From Hypericum androsaemum (taxonomy: Eukaryota > Streptophyta > Magnoliopsida > Malpighiales > Hypericaceae), in NCBI GenBank assembly GCA_963995505.1, contig OZ023186.1, positions 16,375,570 to 16,439,569 on the forward strand: a stretch of 64,000 nt of DNA, in the 5' to 3' direction. Position 1 is the stretch's first letter; each line of letters begins with the position of its first letter. The position numbers were made by a program, and so were the translations under genes. The notes beneath the pieces were generated by a model, which was not told the DNA's origin, ran no database searches, and saw nothing but the letters and a program-made list of their open reading frames with translations. Of the stretch, positions 32,643 through 43,994 are shown piece by piece.

Positions 32643-35401
32643 CTAACTCGTACTAATCGTCTCCGGATCTTCGTTTCGATGGCGATCACGAGGGGGTACG
32701 GTTGGTGGAAAACCGCCTGGTCCGGTGACCAAATGGGAGCTATGTTGCAGCTCTGATTGCATACTCCATCTTCTCCTCAATCTAGAGAACTCCACAATCA
32801 ATGAACTCCCACACATTGCTACACCGAACCCCGAAAACGACGCGAGAAGGATAGATAGGACAGCTTGTAAACCAACCTGTATAACATATGAAAAAAAATA
32901 AGAATGGTGCGGAAGTTCGTCAAATTTTCTTCTTCAAGTGCTCGAATTTCTTCTCCAACTTACCAAGGAATAGAAAACGTGTGCAAAGAGAACCACCAAA
33001 GCAAATTGAACTGATGCATAGACCCAAACAAATCTTCTCTTCACTGCAAATCGAAGTTCAAACTGTGAGAATTCAATTCTGCAAGAAACCGGACATAACC
33101 ATCTGAAACTATATCCTCTTATACTCGTTCAAAACTCGGTGGCCACATACAGAGAAAACCTACCCATGGTTGACGAAATCATGGACGAGAGGAGACCCAT
33201 GACGCAGGCGAACGGAAGTGATAAAGCGATGGCCCCGGTTCCCATTCTTCCTACCTGCCACTTACAAAAGATATATGCATTAAGAATAGAACTCTTAGGT
33301 GATGATCTAGAATCCGAAGAGTGAACCATCCGATCGTACCAGGAGCTGCTCCAGAAAACAAAAGTAGGCAAGCATGCTGATGATAATGAGCACGGGAACC
33401 TCCTGCCACACCCTGTATCCATTAACATCCACCTCGTGGGATCTCCTCGGTCCACTAGTTCGGGCACATACACTTTGAATTCGTAACAGAGTGACTGGCA
33501 AGTTCGAGACCTCTTGCTTGCAGACTTCACAGGTCTTGTTACCTTTGATGCTAAACCATTTTATGGCACATTCTTGATGTGCCAGAGCAAGTTCACCTTT
33601 GCAACTGCATTCCATCTTAAGCGTCTCTCCTCCTTCGCACAACTCGACAAAGCAAATCCTACACACAGCCTCTTCTTCCGGTATATCTTCACCATGAGCA
33701 TCACTCGGTTCTGAAGCACATTGTACCGGAAACTGTATTAGGAAAAACTGTTTAACTGGTGAGACGGACAACGCACACGAAAGTTGAATACCAGTGTCAA
33801 TGCTTGGAGATGAAGCTGTTGTTATGAGATCTCCTTCTTTCACTGTTGGAGTAGAAGGTATAATGCGAAAGAATGAATCCATTCTCTTAATGCTTCTCTC
33901 TTTATCGATGACAGGCACCGATAGGGAGCGCGAGATTTTCTTCTGGGCACCCTTTCGCTGCACAAATCATATGTCAATAGAAGTACTAGCAAAAAATCAT
34001 CCTATAAAAGAAAAAAACTCACAGCTGAATTGAGGTTTCCACTGAAACTTCCTGAATGGACGCTTTCCGAGTTAAAGTTTGCGATTGGAGTGACAGGCAG
34101 CGATGATGTTCTCTTCATCCGGGGAGTGAAAATCTTCGACAATGATAGAGACCTCGAGATTGATTGCTTCTCACGTGGCGTGCTACATAAGCCATCCGGA
34201 GCTAGGTTCGCAATCCGCTCAACTTCTAAGGTGGAAATTCGAGACTTGAAGCTTAGCTTAGGCAAGAGGCTTCTTAAGGTAGTTCTGCCCCTTGACGAGG
34301 AGGGGCCTGGCGATGCACTGGTTCTCATCTCCGCGGAATTAGGCGTACAGAGGAAGTTCACTTTTTTCGGAGTTGGAGTAGGAGTTGGAGGCATTTTGAT
34401 TACCACAGAAGCCTGAGGAGTTACTCCCAACGATCTTGAGGGTATGTCTAGAAAAAGGTTTCTCCGTTTCCAGTGATGCAAGCTTCGGTTTTCTTCGACA
34501 TTTCCAGCCGAGTCTTCACCCTGCTGAGAAAACATTGGACAAACAGAAACTTTACGATCTCCGTTAACATCCGAAAACCATGGTTTTCGAGTGGGAATTG
34601 GTTCCTTAGCAACTTCTACACAGATATCAACAACAAGCAGGCAAGTTCACCCCGGATTGCAGATTGGCAAATGCGCTAAATTTGGTAGATGTTGACTGTA
34701 AACTCATCAGGACTACGATACAACGAGCTAAGAGATTAACCGATAAACCGCAACAAGCTAAATCCATAAATCATTCAGGAAGCTAGCAAATGGAAAACCA
34801 ATAGGATATGCATATTAACATCGATTCGAAGGTACCAATGAGCCAAGCCTACTGAGGATCATGCAAATTTCAAATGTGTATAGTCTTCAGTCTCAAATCT
34901 CACAACCAATTTCCCGAATCCGAATTAGTCTCTGCTATGTCTTAAGGAATCCAACTCTTCACTCAAATCATAACATGAACTTCTACTCAAACTGTTAGAT
35001 TCATCCTCTAAACACAAAGTTTTTGCGTAATGCCTCGTGATCCGACCACCACCGACTGTCTCCATAAAACAACACGACTCTTTTCCGGCGTGTTTTGCCC
35101 CAACCGGTATATCACTTAACCCTTTTAGAAGATATTATTAACGAGTATCACACTTTGATTCAGTGGGAAGAGGATTAACTGGAGTAAGTTGAACTTCCAA
35201 ATGAGATAACTCCAACAAAAAAAATCGATCAACAAGCCTGAAGATATGATTTTTACGCATAAGAACCATTCACAAACCCCAAAAAAAATCAAAAAATGCT
35301 ACCTTGGAAGCAGGTGAAACAGTAGTCGCTCCTTCCTGGGTTGGACCCATATCAGGTACCACCTCCAATATCACGTGGCTCCTCGCCTCCTCGTCTCCCA
35401 T
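32643..35401 (-). CDS. RING-CH (RINGv) membrane-associated E3 ubiquitin ligase, 540 residues, 7 exons
   Basis: Exons (minus): 35401-35303, 34604-34023, 33957-33792, 33710-33340, 33254-33164, 33043-32964, 32876-32643; the phases fit throughout, with the exon 2 acceptor taken at ctaag|GAACC because the earlier tgtag site breaks the frame. Residues about 299-346 form a C4HC3 RINGv domain (CRIC, MECSCKGELALAH, CEVC), which recruits E2 enzymes. Four hydrophobic segments follow: LIIISMLAYFCFL, IALSLPFACVMGLL, WVYASVQFALVVLFAHVFY, and LSILLASFSGFGVAMCG. The N-terminal half is Ser/Pro/Arg-rich with TPTPTPKKVNFL and repeated SRSLS motifs, as in plant RINGv proteins. The likely role is ubiquitination at an endomembrane; substrate unknown. 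Intron 3 (33711-33791) is 81 nt, in frame and stop-free. Confidence 0.9.
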
Positions 35402-35582
35402 TTTGGCATATAATAGTTACCAAAGTTTAAGCCAGTAAAACCCAGAAACCTCAAAAGATAAAGACAGGAACTTAGTACATGCAACGCCTGAGAGAGAGAG
35501 AGAGAGGTTGGTTTAATGAAGAAGGTATCAGAATAGTGAAAGAGAAGGAACAATAATGGCTGTGGATTCCTTTATTCTTCTT

Positions 35583-35595
35583 TATATATATATAT
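35583..35595 (-). promoter_or_regulatory. TATA-rich promoter of the RING-CH gene
   Basis: On the minus strand ATATATATATAAAG lies about 185 bases upstream of the ATG, with a GA-repeat (35490-35507) between them, probably in the 5' leader. Confidence 0.5.
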
Positions 35596-35599
35596 TTTT

Positions 35600-38437
35600 T
35601 CCTTCTTGATAATGGCAATTTGGCAAAGGTGGTGGTGGAGCCAGGCGTGGACCGGAAAAGCTCGCCTTTAGAGGCTGTTACACTCTGATATTTACTTGCT
35701 TGCTGCTACTGGTTGGACTCATTTTTTAACGAAAACTGGATTGGTTTAAATTCGGTAATTTTAGATGGTATTGGACTTTGTTACATTTTTAAATAATTTT
35801 TTTCTATTTTTGAAAATAATAGAATTGATCAACCGATTCTTTAAAAATAAGGTATGGCTTGTTGTCATGCTAGACACCAAACTTTGATACTACTAGTTGG
35901 ACTCTGGGAGTTGATGTGCTTCTTGTGCCACCCCGACCAACGACTTCGTGTGGGTTTGTAAAAATACATCTTAGATCTGTCGATTATGTTATGGTTGTAG
36001 TCCTACTCATGGCGACCCTGTGTAATATTTTTTGTAATTTGACTCTAATTTGGTAGTTATGTGAGTAATAAATAGTTTGGAAAAAAGTCTATCTATCGGG
36101 TGATGTCCCAGGCAAAAAATATGTCTCTTCATTTAATGAATTGTTAATCTACTTTTTTTGTAATGGCTTTGTTAGTTTTTTTTAGGGAATCTACTTCAAC
36201 TTTTCAACTTGGATTATTTGACGTTTACCTTATCAAAGTCTATCTATTGTTCCTAAGTTGTAACCTTATTTTTATCGAAAGAGATTTTTGATTTTTAAAT
36301 CTTATAAATATAATATACATTATTGGAGAAATCATCTCTAAAGATGGTCCGTGCTCGATTTGAATACCCTAATTTGAGAAAAAAAGCCATGAAAGAAATT
36401 AAGAGAAAAGGAAACGGTTACAGTAATTTAAATATCAATCTTAATCTCTACAATAAATAAAGATTTTTCAGGTTTGGTCGAATAAAGGGCAAACAGGTAA
36501 GAGTGGACCTCCCACTTCGTTATTTCTAGGAACTACGATATGTCGTGTCAAAAAAGGTCATTCATATATAAAACTCTCTACTTTAATTTGAGTCCTACCT
36601 CCCACTTTATTTTTCTTTTACGTTGTGATCCCATTTTGAAAGAAATAATTGGCAACTTAGACTCCAGGAGATATGCCTTTAACCTTCCCCCACACAACAC
36701 CAGAAAGAAAAATATGTATTAACTAGCAAGAATTAGTCCACGTGGTTAAAGTTTCTTAAAATTATTCCGACTTTGGATTTTGGAATGAAATAGTTGCAAG
36801 AAATTCTTAGATGATTTTTTTTTTATTTAACCAAGTTTTATCGTGGTACAATTTTCACGAGATCGGTTGTCGCAACTTTGAAAAAATATTTTGTAAATAT
36901 TATCATTTGAAAAAATGTACTTAAATAAAAGAAATTCACAAATAATGCACAAATGGATGTGTTATTTCCTTTGTTCTTTCTAATTTCTGCTCGATCGGCT
37001 ATCTTTTTTTCGAGACATTGTGATCAGCTAGAAAGTACCTTACGGGATCGCCCTTTGAGTTTAATGGGCCAATGTAAGAAGAATGCAACTTCTTAGCACC
37101 AATTACTTACATCAATTAACATGGTATTCTTTTAATTTAAAATTTGAATATTTAGAAATACAACAATATTTAAAAAAAATACACTTCAATACCGCGTGAT
37201 TTTAGCCATTTAACACTTTTAATACTATAATTTTAAAAAATCAAACAGATCCATCATCCAAGTGGATGTAGTAGTGGTTGTTACGGACCTCTTTGGACAC
37301 TACCAAGTTTGACCAGTTTTCACATAATCGAAAAAATTACACGTGGTACTCCAATCGAACATTTTAGGTTCTTGGTTGTGTAAAGTTGGCTGAATGAAAA
37401 ATATACAAATCAATCATAGGTTATTTTATATGTTTAAAAAGAGTCCATTCACCATCTCTCCTCTCTCAATGAAATTATCTCTCTGTTTCTCAAAACTTAA
37501 AAACTTGCGAATTTTTTTTAAAAAGTGAAACGCTAAATTTGAGCAGAAACGTGAAAAATATATATGTTATCGTCCGTAAATACAGGGAAGGGGGGAGGGC
37601 GACATGAATTAAAAGCTTGGAGGGTCAGATCACAGGGAAACACACATCAAAATTAAAATCAAAGGACGAATCGCAGAATAAATGGGGCTATCCACCAAAG
37701 TTGATGACGGTGAGCTGCTTAGTTATTGGGATTGCCATCGCCACCGTCACAATACTCATTATTTCCCTTCCATTAATGTGATCACGAGGTGGGCATGTCT
37801 GCTCTATGCACCATATCATTCCAATGTTTTGAAAATCGCGATCTGATTTTCGAATCGTTATTACACATAAATTTGGGTGGTGAAGTGTATCATAAAATTA
37901 CTCATCTATTTGAGAACTTCGATCCTGAGAAATTTTGTTGTGGTTTATGTTCTTTTAAATAATTAACAAATTTTATTACTAAAGAAACGAAAAATTGGAA
38001 GTTACAAAGCACACAATTCTCACCACTGGCTAAATGATAGCCAAATGGTACATCATTTAGAACTAACCTCAAGCTAACCAAAAATCAGGTAGTTGAGAGG
38101 GAGCTTCACTTAGCCGGTAGGTCAGAGGAACACTCAAGTCACCTAACTCTTAACCTCATTTTTCTAAAAAATATTCTTAACCTCAAGTTATCCCACATAC
38201 CGGGTAGTCGAGAAGAGCGTCTACCCGACCTATTATTTAGTCGAATCGATGACAAACAATTTTGAATTTTTTTTAAATAAAGAACTGATGTATTTATGTC
38301 TCATGTATAAAAATTACATAGGCTCTATCATAATAGCTCCTTGAGGTGCACCTTAACATTGAACAAACTAGAAGAAAGAATGGTCCACTATTACACATCA
38401 TCGACTCTCCTCATCTGAAGGAATCTAAGTAAATAAT
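35600..38437. other. AT-rich intergenic DNA
   Basis: No gene longer than a micro-ORF was supported. The only noted frame is a 25-residue hydrophobic peptide at 37704-37781 (see below). No TIR or LTR pair was found. Confidence 0.6.
37704..37781 (+). CDS. Possible 25-residue hydrophobic micro-ORF
   Basis: The frame starts MTVSCLVIGIAIATV and ends SLPLM before TGA; almost all residues are hydrophobic, like one membrane helix. In the same frame the sequence is open about 36 codons upstream without an ATG, so it might instead be the last exon of an unseen gene. No further support. Confidence 0.15.
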   Translation: MTVSCLVIGIAIATVTILIISLPLM

Positions 38438-39226
38438 TGTTAGAATTAAATGACAATCAATGTAAAGAAAATTTAAGGTAGGAAGGTCCAGGATGGAAAG
38501 GTCCAAGATAGGAGAAAAATCAATCCCGCATTGAAAAATGGCACAAAATTTTTTAAGTATATAAGGAGGAGCTCCAAGCTAGTGTGACATTAAGTGTTCC
38601 ACCTGAAGTGCTGTTAAAAGCTGGTTACGAGGATGGTGTATGCACCATCCGAGCACGCGCTCTCGCTTCTGCATGCGCATGCGCAGGGCACAATAGGCGC
38701 TTTGAGGAGCACTTTGCACTTTGCACGTGCGCATCGTTGCGAGCATCTTCCAGAATACTACCGAAGGGTCACGAGCATCTTCATCCGAAGGGTCGCGAGC
38801 AGAATGCATTCTGCCTGGCCGAAGAGGTGCCTGAAGGGCAGCCTGTTTGCTGGCCCAAAGAAAGCGTCTCCTCGGAAGTACTCCGTGCCCCCTCGGAAGT
38901 GTCTATAGCACTCCCATCCAACGCCTATAAATAGGCATCTTCCCCTCATTTGTAAATCATCCCGAACACTCATTGCATAAGCATTCATTAGCAATAGTCG
39001 TTCTCCTCTCTCTCTCTCAAGAAAATTCTGAGTATCCAAGGTTCGCCGAGGCTTCGAGATTCGTTGTGCTACGATCTTGGAAGTAACAAAGTCGTTGTAT
39101 CTTGGGGACGATTGCCGCAGCCCGTAAGCACCAAATACAGTGCAATCTCATCTTACGGCGAAATAGTAAAACTCTTGCCTCGACTTTAGATCATAATCAA
39201 GTACACCACCATCCGGATAAACAACA
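38438..39226 (+). mobile_element. Solo copia LTR, same family as the LTRs at 6.4 and 11.7 kb
   Basis: It starts TGTTAGAATT and ends ACAACA with a perfect 5-bp duplication ataat (38433-38437 and 39227-39231). It carries TATAAATA at 38926-38933, a CATTCATTAGCAA segment, a CTCTCTCTC tract and TCGTTGTATCTTGGGGA, all shared in the same order with the minus-strand copia LTR. No internal region remains, as expected for LTR-LTR recombination. Confidence 0.93.
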
Positions 39227-39231
39227 ATAAT

Positions 39232-39887
39232 TAGATAATGACCTTATAATTCTGATGTGGAAAACGTAAACGACAATTATCAATTTGTTTATATATATTT
39301 TTACAAAATTTTTAAATATGATCTTTGATTTTTTTTGTAAAGGTAAAATTTCTTACACCGAAAATAACACCTTGTAAAGGTGTGAACCTTGAAATTCTGT
39401 CAAATTATCTACGCTTTGTACCGCCAGGTCAAATATCATTTGGTAAATATGATTTTGATTTGAGTAATGTAGCCAACTATTGTACACATATTATAATTTA
39501 TTATCAATGAAATCTCTTGGTTTTATTTAAAAAAATCGGGTTGCATTACTTAGAAAACTTAGCTTAATATCCCAATACCTGTAACATACCAATCTTCTAT
39601 TCTCATCCACCGAGATTTCGCTTTTCGTTTCACTACGACAGTTGAACTACGTTCCCTTCCAGATTTGGAAGATCTCGAAGTACTTCAAAGTTAATCATGC
39701 CTAACCTTACGGTTTTAATATATAATATTTGAGAACATTATTTTAGTTTAATCAAGAAGTCTCGAGTTCAGGTTATTAATAACACAATAATGTTAAAATT
39801 TTGTTGGTAAAATTTTGTCACCTTATTTAGATAAATCAACTTCTTACCCCAAAAAAATTGGATTAATCATCAAGGTGGTATAAAAAA
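39232..39887. other. Intergenic, no gene seen
   Basis: AT-rich with no credible frame. Confidence 0.6.
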
Positions 39888-40357
39888 ACATTGTTTTCAA
39901 AAACGACCCGGAGAGCGACCCGGATTTTGGTCCGTTCTCCGGGTCAACCGGTCCGACTGGTCAAACCGGCGGTTCGACCGGTAGTTTATTATATATATTT
40001 TTAATATATATTTAGTAAATAATAGGTTTAAAAATTAATATTCTTGAAATATTGATAAATTTATTTCATATTTAGTATAATTATCTTCGTAGATTTTGTT
40101 TATTTTGTGTTGATTTAGAAAAATCTAGTAGAAAATCTGATTTTTTTGGGTTGGGTTGGGTGAAATCTGGTTTTTGGGTTGGTTTTTTGGTCAAACCTAA
40201 CGAACCGGATTTTTCCGGGTCAAAAATCCGATCCAACCACCCGGTCTGACCGGAAATCTTCCGGTTCGTTAGGTAACTGGTCGAACTTGGTTTTTTGACC
40301 CGGGATTGGCTCCATTTCGCGGTCCGACCGGTCGGACCGCCGTCTCGAAAACAATGT
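39888..40357. mobile_element. MITE with CCGG-rich subterminal repeats
   Basis: ACATTGTTTTCAAAAACG at the left pairs with GTCTCGAAAACAATGT at the right. Inside are many ACCGGTC/GACCGGT and CCGGGTC units on both sides of an AT-rich core. Flanks are poly-A on both sides, so the duplication cannot be fixed. A related left-end fragment lies at about 52114-52186. Confidence 0.75.
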
Positions 40358-40625
40358 AAAAAAACGCTGGCTTCCAACTTGGAAGTACGAAAGAAAAAGG
40401 ACCTCCATTTCGGCATTTTCTATGGTCCTGATTTTCTTAGTCTAAACAGTGAGCATTAAAAAAGTAAATAAAAAGTATAATGGCTTACTTTATTGACGGG
40501 TATTTTTTGTTGAATACAATTTGAGCGTCAGTCAGTCAAAGAACATTTAAGATATAAAAAATATAATAATTCAAGGAAGTACATGATTTAAACCCTGACA
40601 ATTATAATCGCGGTGTAAAAATTTA

Positions 40626-40807
40626 TACAATATCATACTCTTTTAAGTCTTGTAGGAGAAGTAGATTTCATGACCCAACCAAAAATGTGTCCGCGCGGTG
40701 TAAAAATTTACTAAACAAACTCGCGGTCAATATTTGTAGCGGACACATTTTTGGTTGGGTCATGAAAAGTACTTCTCCTACAAGACTTAAAAGAGTATGA
40801 TATTGTA
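40626..40807. repeat. Near-perfect hairpin: 69-bp arms, 44-bp loop
   Basis: The left arm 40626-40694 (starting tacaatatcatactctttt) is the reverse complement of 40739-40807 with only a few differences (aagtagatttcatg versus catgaaaagtactt). It could be a small foldback MITE or, if transcribed, a hairpin RNA precursor. Confidence 0.9.
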
Positions 40808-41091
40808 TAAGTAGGAACCTTTCCTTTCTAAAATATAAGTAGGAACCTCTGCTTTATTAAGCTTTTACCCAAAAGATTGCATTGGGTCCTCTAAACCCGT
40901 GGATTTCACTTGTTCGAAAACCAACTTATTGTGTTGTAACAATTATTTATTTCGTATTCGAATACTCACCGATCGAACTATAGAAAACAGAGAAACTCTG
41001 CCTATCGTATGATATTCGAAAATCCGAACGCTTGAATTCATGGCCTGAAGGGCAACATCTTTACAAATAAGGTGAGACCTAAGACCACCAG

Positions 41092-41246
41092 GATCCGCAA
41101 CTTGTCCCAATCTAGGTCACGGAATAAACAATTAATTTTTCTCTCATCCACATCAGCCCAACCCAATTATCCCTTATTCTACCCACATCCGCAACCTGCC
41201 CCAATCTAGGTCACAGAATAAATAATTAATTTCTCTCTCATCTACA
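41092..41246. repeat. Direct duplication of about 60 bp
   Basis: CCGCAACNTGYCCCAATCTAGG and the following GAATAAA.AATTAATTT.CTCTCATC occur at about 41094-41152 and 41189-41247. Confidence 0.75.
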
Positions 41247-41549
41247 TATTATCTACTTTCATTTTTCTTTATATAAAAATTATATTAAATATACGTTAAT
41301 TATAAACAATTTGTGCACTTGCATTAAGTCGTTTGTAACGACCTTTCATAGATTCCATGTTTCTTTCGTGCATCTCTTCTGAATTTTCTGCTTGAGCTTG
41401 ATGGTACAAAACACTCATTCATGCTCAGAGTGAGGCACCCTTCTGATTTTTTCCTTGCTGATTATCTTCGCTAACGTAGATGAAAGATGACATAAGGACA
41501 ATGTCTTCCTTAACACTCCAAATTGTTGGTGGCGCTTTTCCAGGTTTTT

Positions 41550-41744
41550 TTATGCCGGGCACATCATGAGCAAAATTTTGTGAAATATTTGGGGGCTACG
41601 ATGCTCATATATCAGAATTTGGGAAAGATTTGGCGACAATTGGGAGTAAAAAAAAGATTGAGCGTTCGGATTGTCTTCGGAATTTGAAAAAGATGAAGGA
41701 TTATAACATCCAAATAGGTAAAAATTAGGATCATTTGAATCCAT
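41550..41744 (-). pseudogene. Possible PIF/Harbinger-associated Myb-like protein, N-terminal fragment
   Basis: The 64-residue frame starts MDSNDPNFYLFGCYNPSSF and is rich in N, P, S, F and Q, similar in style to the N-termini of plant Myb/SANT-like proteins carried by Harbinger elements. On the minus strand an upstream TATAAATAG at about 41845-41855 could be its promoter. No transposase and no TIRs were found. Tentative. Confidence 0.25.
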
Positions 41745-43301
41745 AGTAGAAATAATATAACAAGAAAAATTAAGAATATAGTATATAGTAAAAGAAGAAA
41801 GAATTTGAGATTTTGTGTGAAAATATGTTAATATTGGATGGACTCTATTTATAGAGATTTGAAAAATACAAAATTTTATATAAATTATTTTTATTTTTTA
41901 TCACAGATAATTCTAAATTTTTTTAACCACACAAATCATATCCGAAAAAATCTATTTGTACAAATAATATTATAGCAAGTGTAACTAAGTAGATAGTTTT
42001 AAAAAAATACCACGTGAAGGCGCCTGGCCCTTTTTCCCTTTTTTTTTCTTTTTTCTGATTGGTACGTGCCTTTCACGCGCCAGATCGAGAGCGCAGGAAG
42101 GACGCAGATGCGGATAGTCCAAGTGAAAATAATTGGAAGGATGACTTCTGTTTCACTGCCAGCGGGTTGGCATAAAGACGTCGCCTAAAAAGGATGGCCA
42201 CAATTGTTTAGTGGGATCACCTTTTTTTTGTGAAGGTGTAGTGGGATCACCTTGCAAGACAAAAATATTCTTTGGTGAGATATAAGTTTCTTTTAGAAAA
42301 TGGGATAAATGTTGGACTTCCTCGTTTGGAGGAACCCACGAATAGAAAATTTGACAGGCGCAGCAGCAAACAGTTACCCAAGTTTTTTTATATCAAAAAT
42401 TATCAATATTAATTATCAATAGTCAATACCATATGATACTAAAGTAAAAAATTTCTGAGATTTTTATGGAATAAACGTTGGACTTCCTCGTTTGGAGGAG
42501 CAGGAACCCCACAAAGTGGCCGTGACTTTTACCAGTTCCCCAATTTAATTAGGGAAAAGTCCACTTTAGTACCCTGTAGTATACCCTAAAATTACTTTAG
42601 TACTCTGTGGTAAAAAACTGACCAATCGAGTCATACTTATTCCAATTAACATCACTTAGGTCCACGGGCAGCTGCCCGGATCCAACCCGTCCAAACGATG
42701 TCGTTTTAGTAACGACGTGGCATGCCATGTCAGATTTTCTAACATACACGTACACATGACGTGGCAAGATGGCAAAGTATCAAAATAATCACTGATTTAT
42801 TTTTAATATTTTTTTCAACCCATCATTTACCCATCTCATCCTCTCTACCTTCCATCTCCTCTCTCTCTCTCTCGTTTCCAAAAATAAAAACAACAATTAA
42901 ACCAAAAAAATTGAACAACAAGAAACTACTCAACCCAAAAAATAAACTCCAACCAAGAACCAATAATACCCAAAAAAAATTCATCTTATTTGAAAATTAG
43001 AATGCCCCAATTGAGAAACCCCAACCAAGGAACACCCCAAAACAAAAAGGGCAAATTACCCTCACGTCCATGTACTATGGTCACCCTCCCCCTAGAGTCC
43101 CTGGATTTTGGAAAATGATTTTCCCGTCCCTAAGTTTTGATGATAATAGACTCTCGGGTCCTTGGAGCCGGAATATTCCATTTTCTCCGGTGAACCTCCA
43201 CTTGAAATGACCAAAATACCCTCCCTTGTTAAATTTTACTCAACATCATTCAATTAAACATAAAAAATATCCAATTAATCTAATCCGTACACAAGAATCC
43301 C

Positions 43302-43994
43302 ATGTGCAAAGCCACAAATTTGGGGACGAGTTCCTACATAATCTCCCACGAAGTTCTAATTCTTCTGATGCATGAGTGGGTTTTCTGGGAATCAATAAGA
43401 TCCAGAATCTTGCTTTTTTCTCTTAATCAAATCCACTCAACTCACGACGGAGAGGACAGTGAGGAGCACGGCCGCGACGAAGAGGAGAGCGAGGAGGACG
43501 GCCGCGAGGGAGAGGAGAGTGAGGAGGACGACCGCGACAGAGAGGAGAGCGAGGAGGATGGCCGCGACGGGGAGGAGAACGAGGAGGACGGCCGCGACGG
43601 AGAGGAGAGCGAGGAGGACGGCCGCGACGGGGAGGAGAGCGAGGAGGCTCTCCCTTATGAATCCCTTCTCGAGGTCGACCACTTGGAGACCGGAGAAGTC
43701 GGTAGCCCCGACCACGACGAGACTAGGGCTAATCGCGAGGAGGGAGTCGACGGCGGAGAACTCCGTGAGGATGGTGTGCTGGGTCCCGACGAGTACCTTA
43801 GGGTCAGGGTCCAGAGCCCTTCTGGCATCGACATCCTGGACTGGGGCCCTGACAAGCAGCGTCGCGTGTACGAGGTCATCACCGACTTTGAGAAGCAAGG
43901 CGTTGACCGACTCCAAATCATGCCCAGTTTAATTAGGGGTTGTTTGCTGGGAGTTTGGTTTTTTATTACTGGGTTTGAAGGTTACATAATATGA
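43302..43994 (+). pseudogene. Captured coding sequence with acidic 10-residue repeat, unidentified
   Basis: One plus frame is open for 230 codons. Its centre (43450-43650) is a 30-bp minisatellite, nearly seven copies, reading SEEDGRDGEE repeats. The following part (DEYLRVRVQSPSGIDILDWG) is not recognised. The minus strand also has a long frame (43916-43437) with a more natural composition before the repeat (NALLLKVGDDLVHATLLVRAP), so the strand of the original gene is uncertain. It lies wholly inside the nested MULE. Confidence 0.35.
43448..43650. repeat. 30-bp coding minisatellite
   Basis: Unit close to GAGGAGGACGGCCGCGACGG followed by agaggagagc, repeated six to seven times. All six frames stay open across it. 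Confidence 0.9.

Noticed and set aside
33139..34416. Several plus-strand frames of 60-128 residues
   Set aside because: Antisense to the RING-CH exons; the sense strand has consistent phases and known domains.
34605..34615. Acceptor at tgtgtag|AAG for RING-CH exon 2
   Set aside because: It leaves the frame off by one base against exon 1; the acceptor 11 bases later (ctaag|GAACC) keeps the phase.
43437..43916. Minus frame resembling a multi-pass membrane protein (ALLPVAAVLL)
   Set aside because: The hydrophobic pattern comes from the minisatellite read backward, so it is not evidence for membrane segments.
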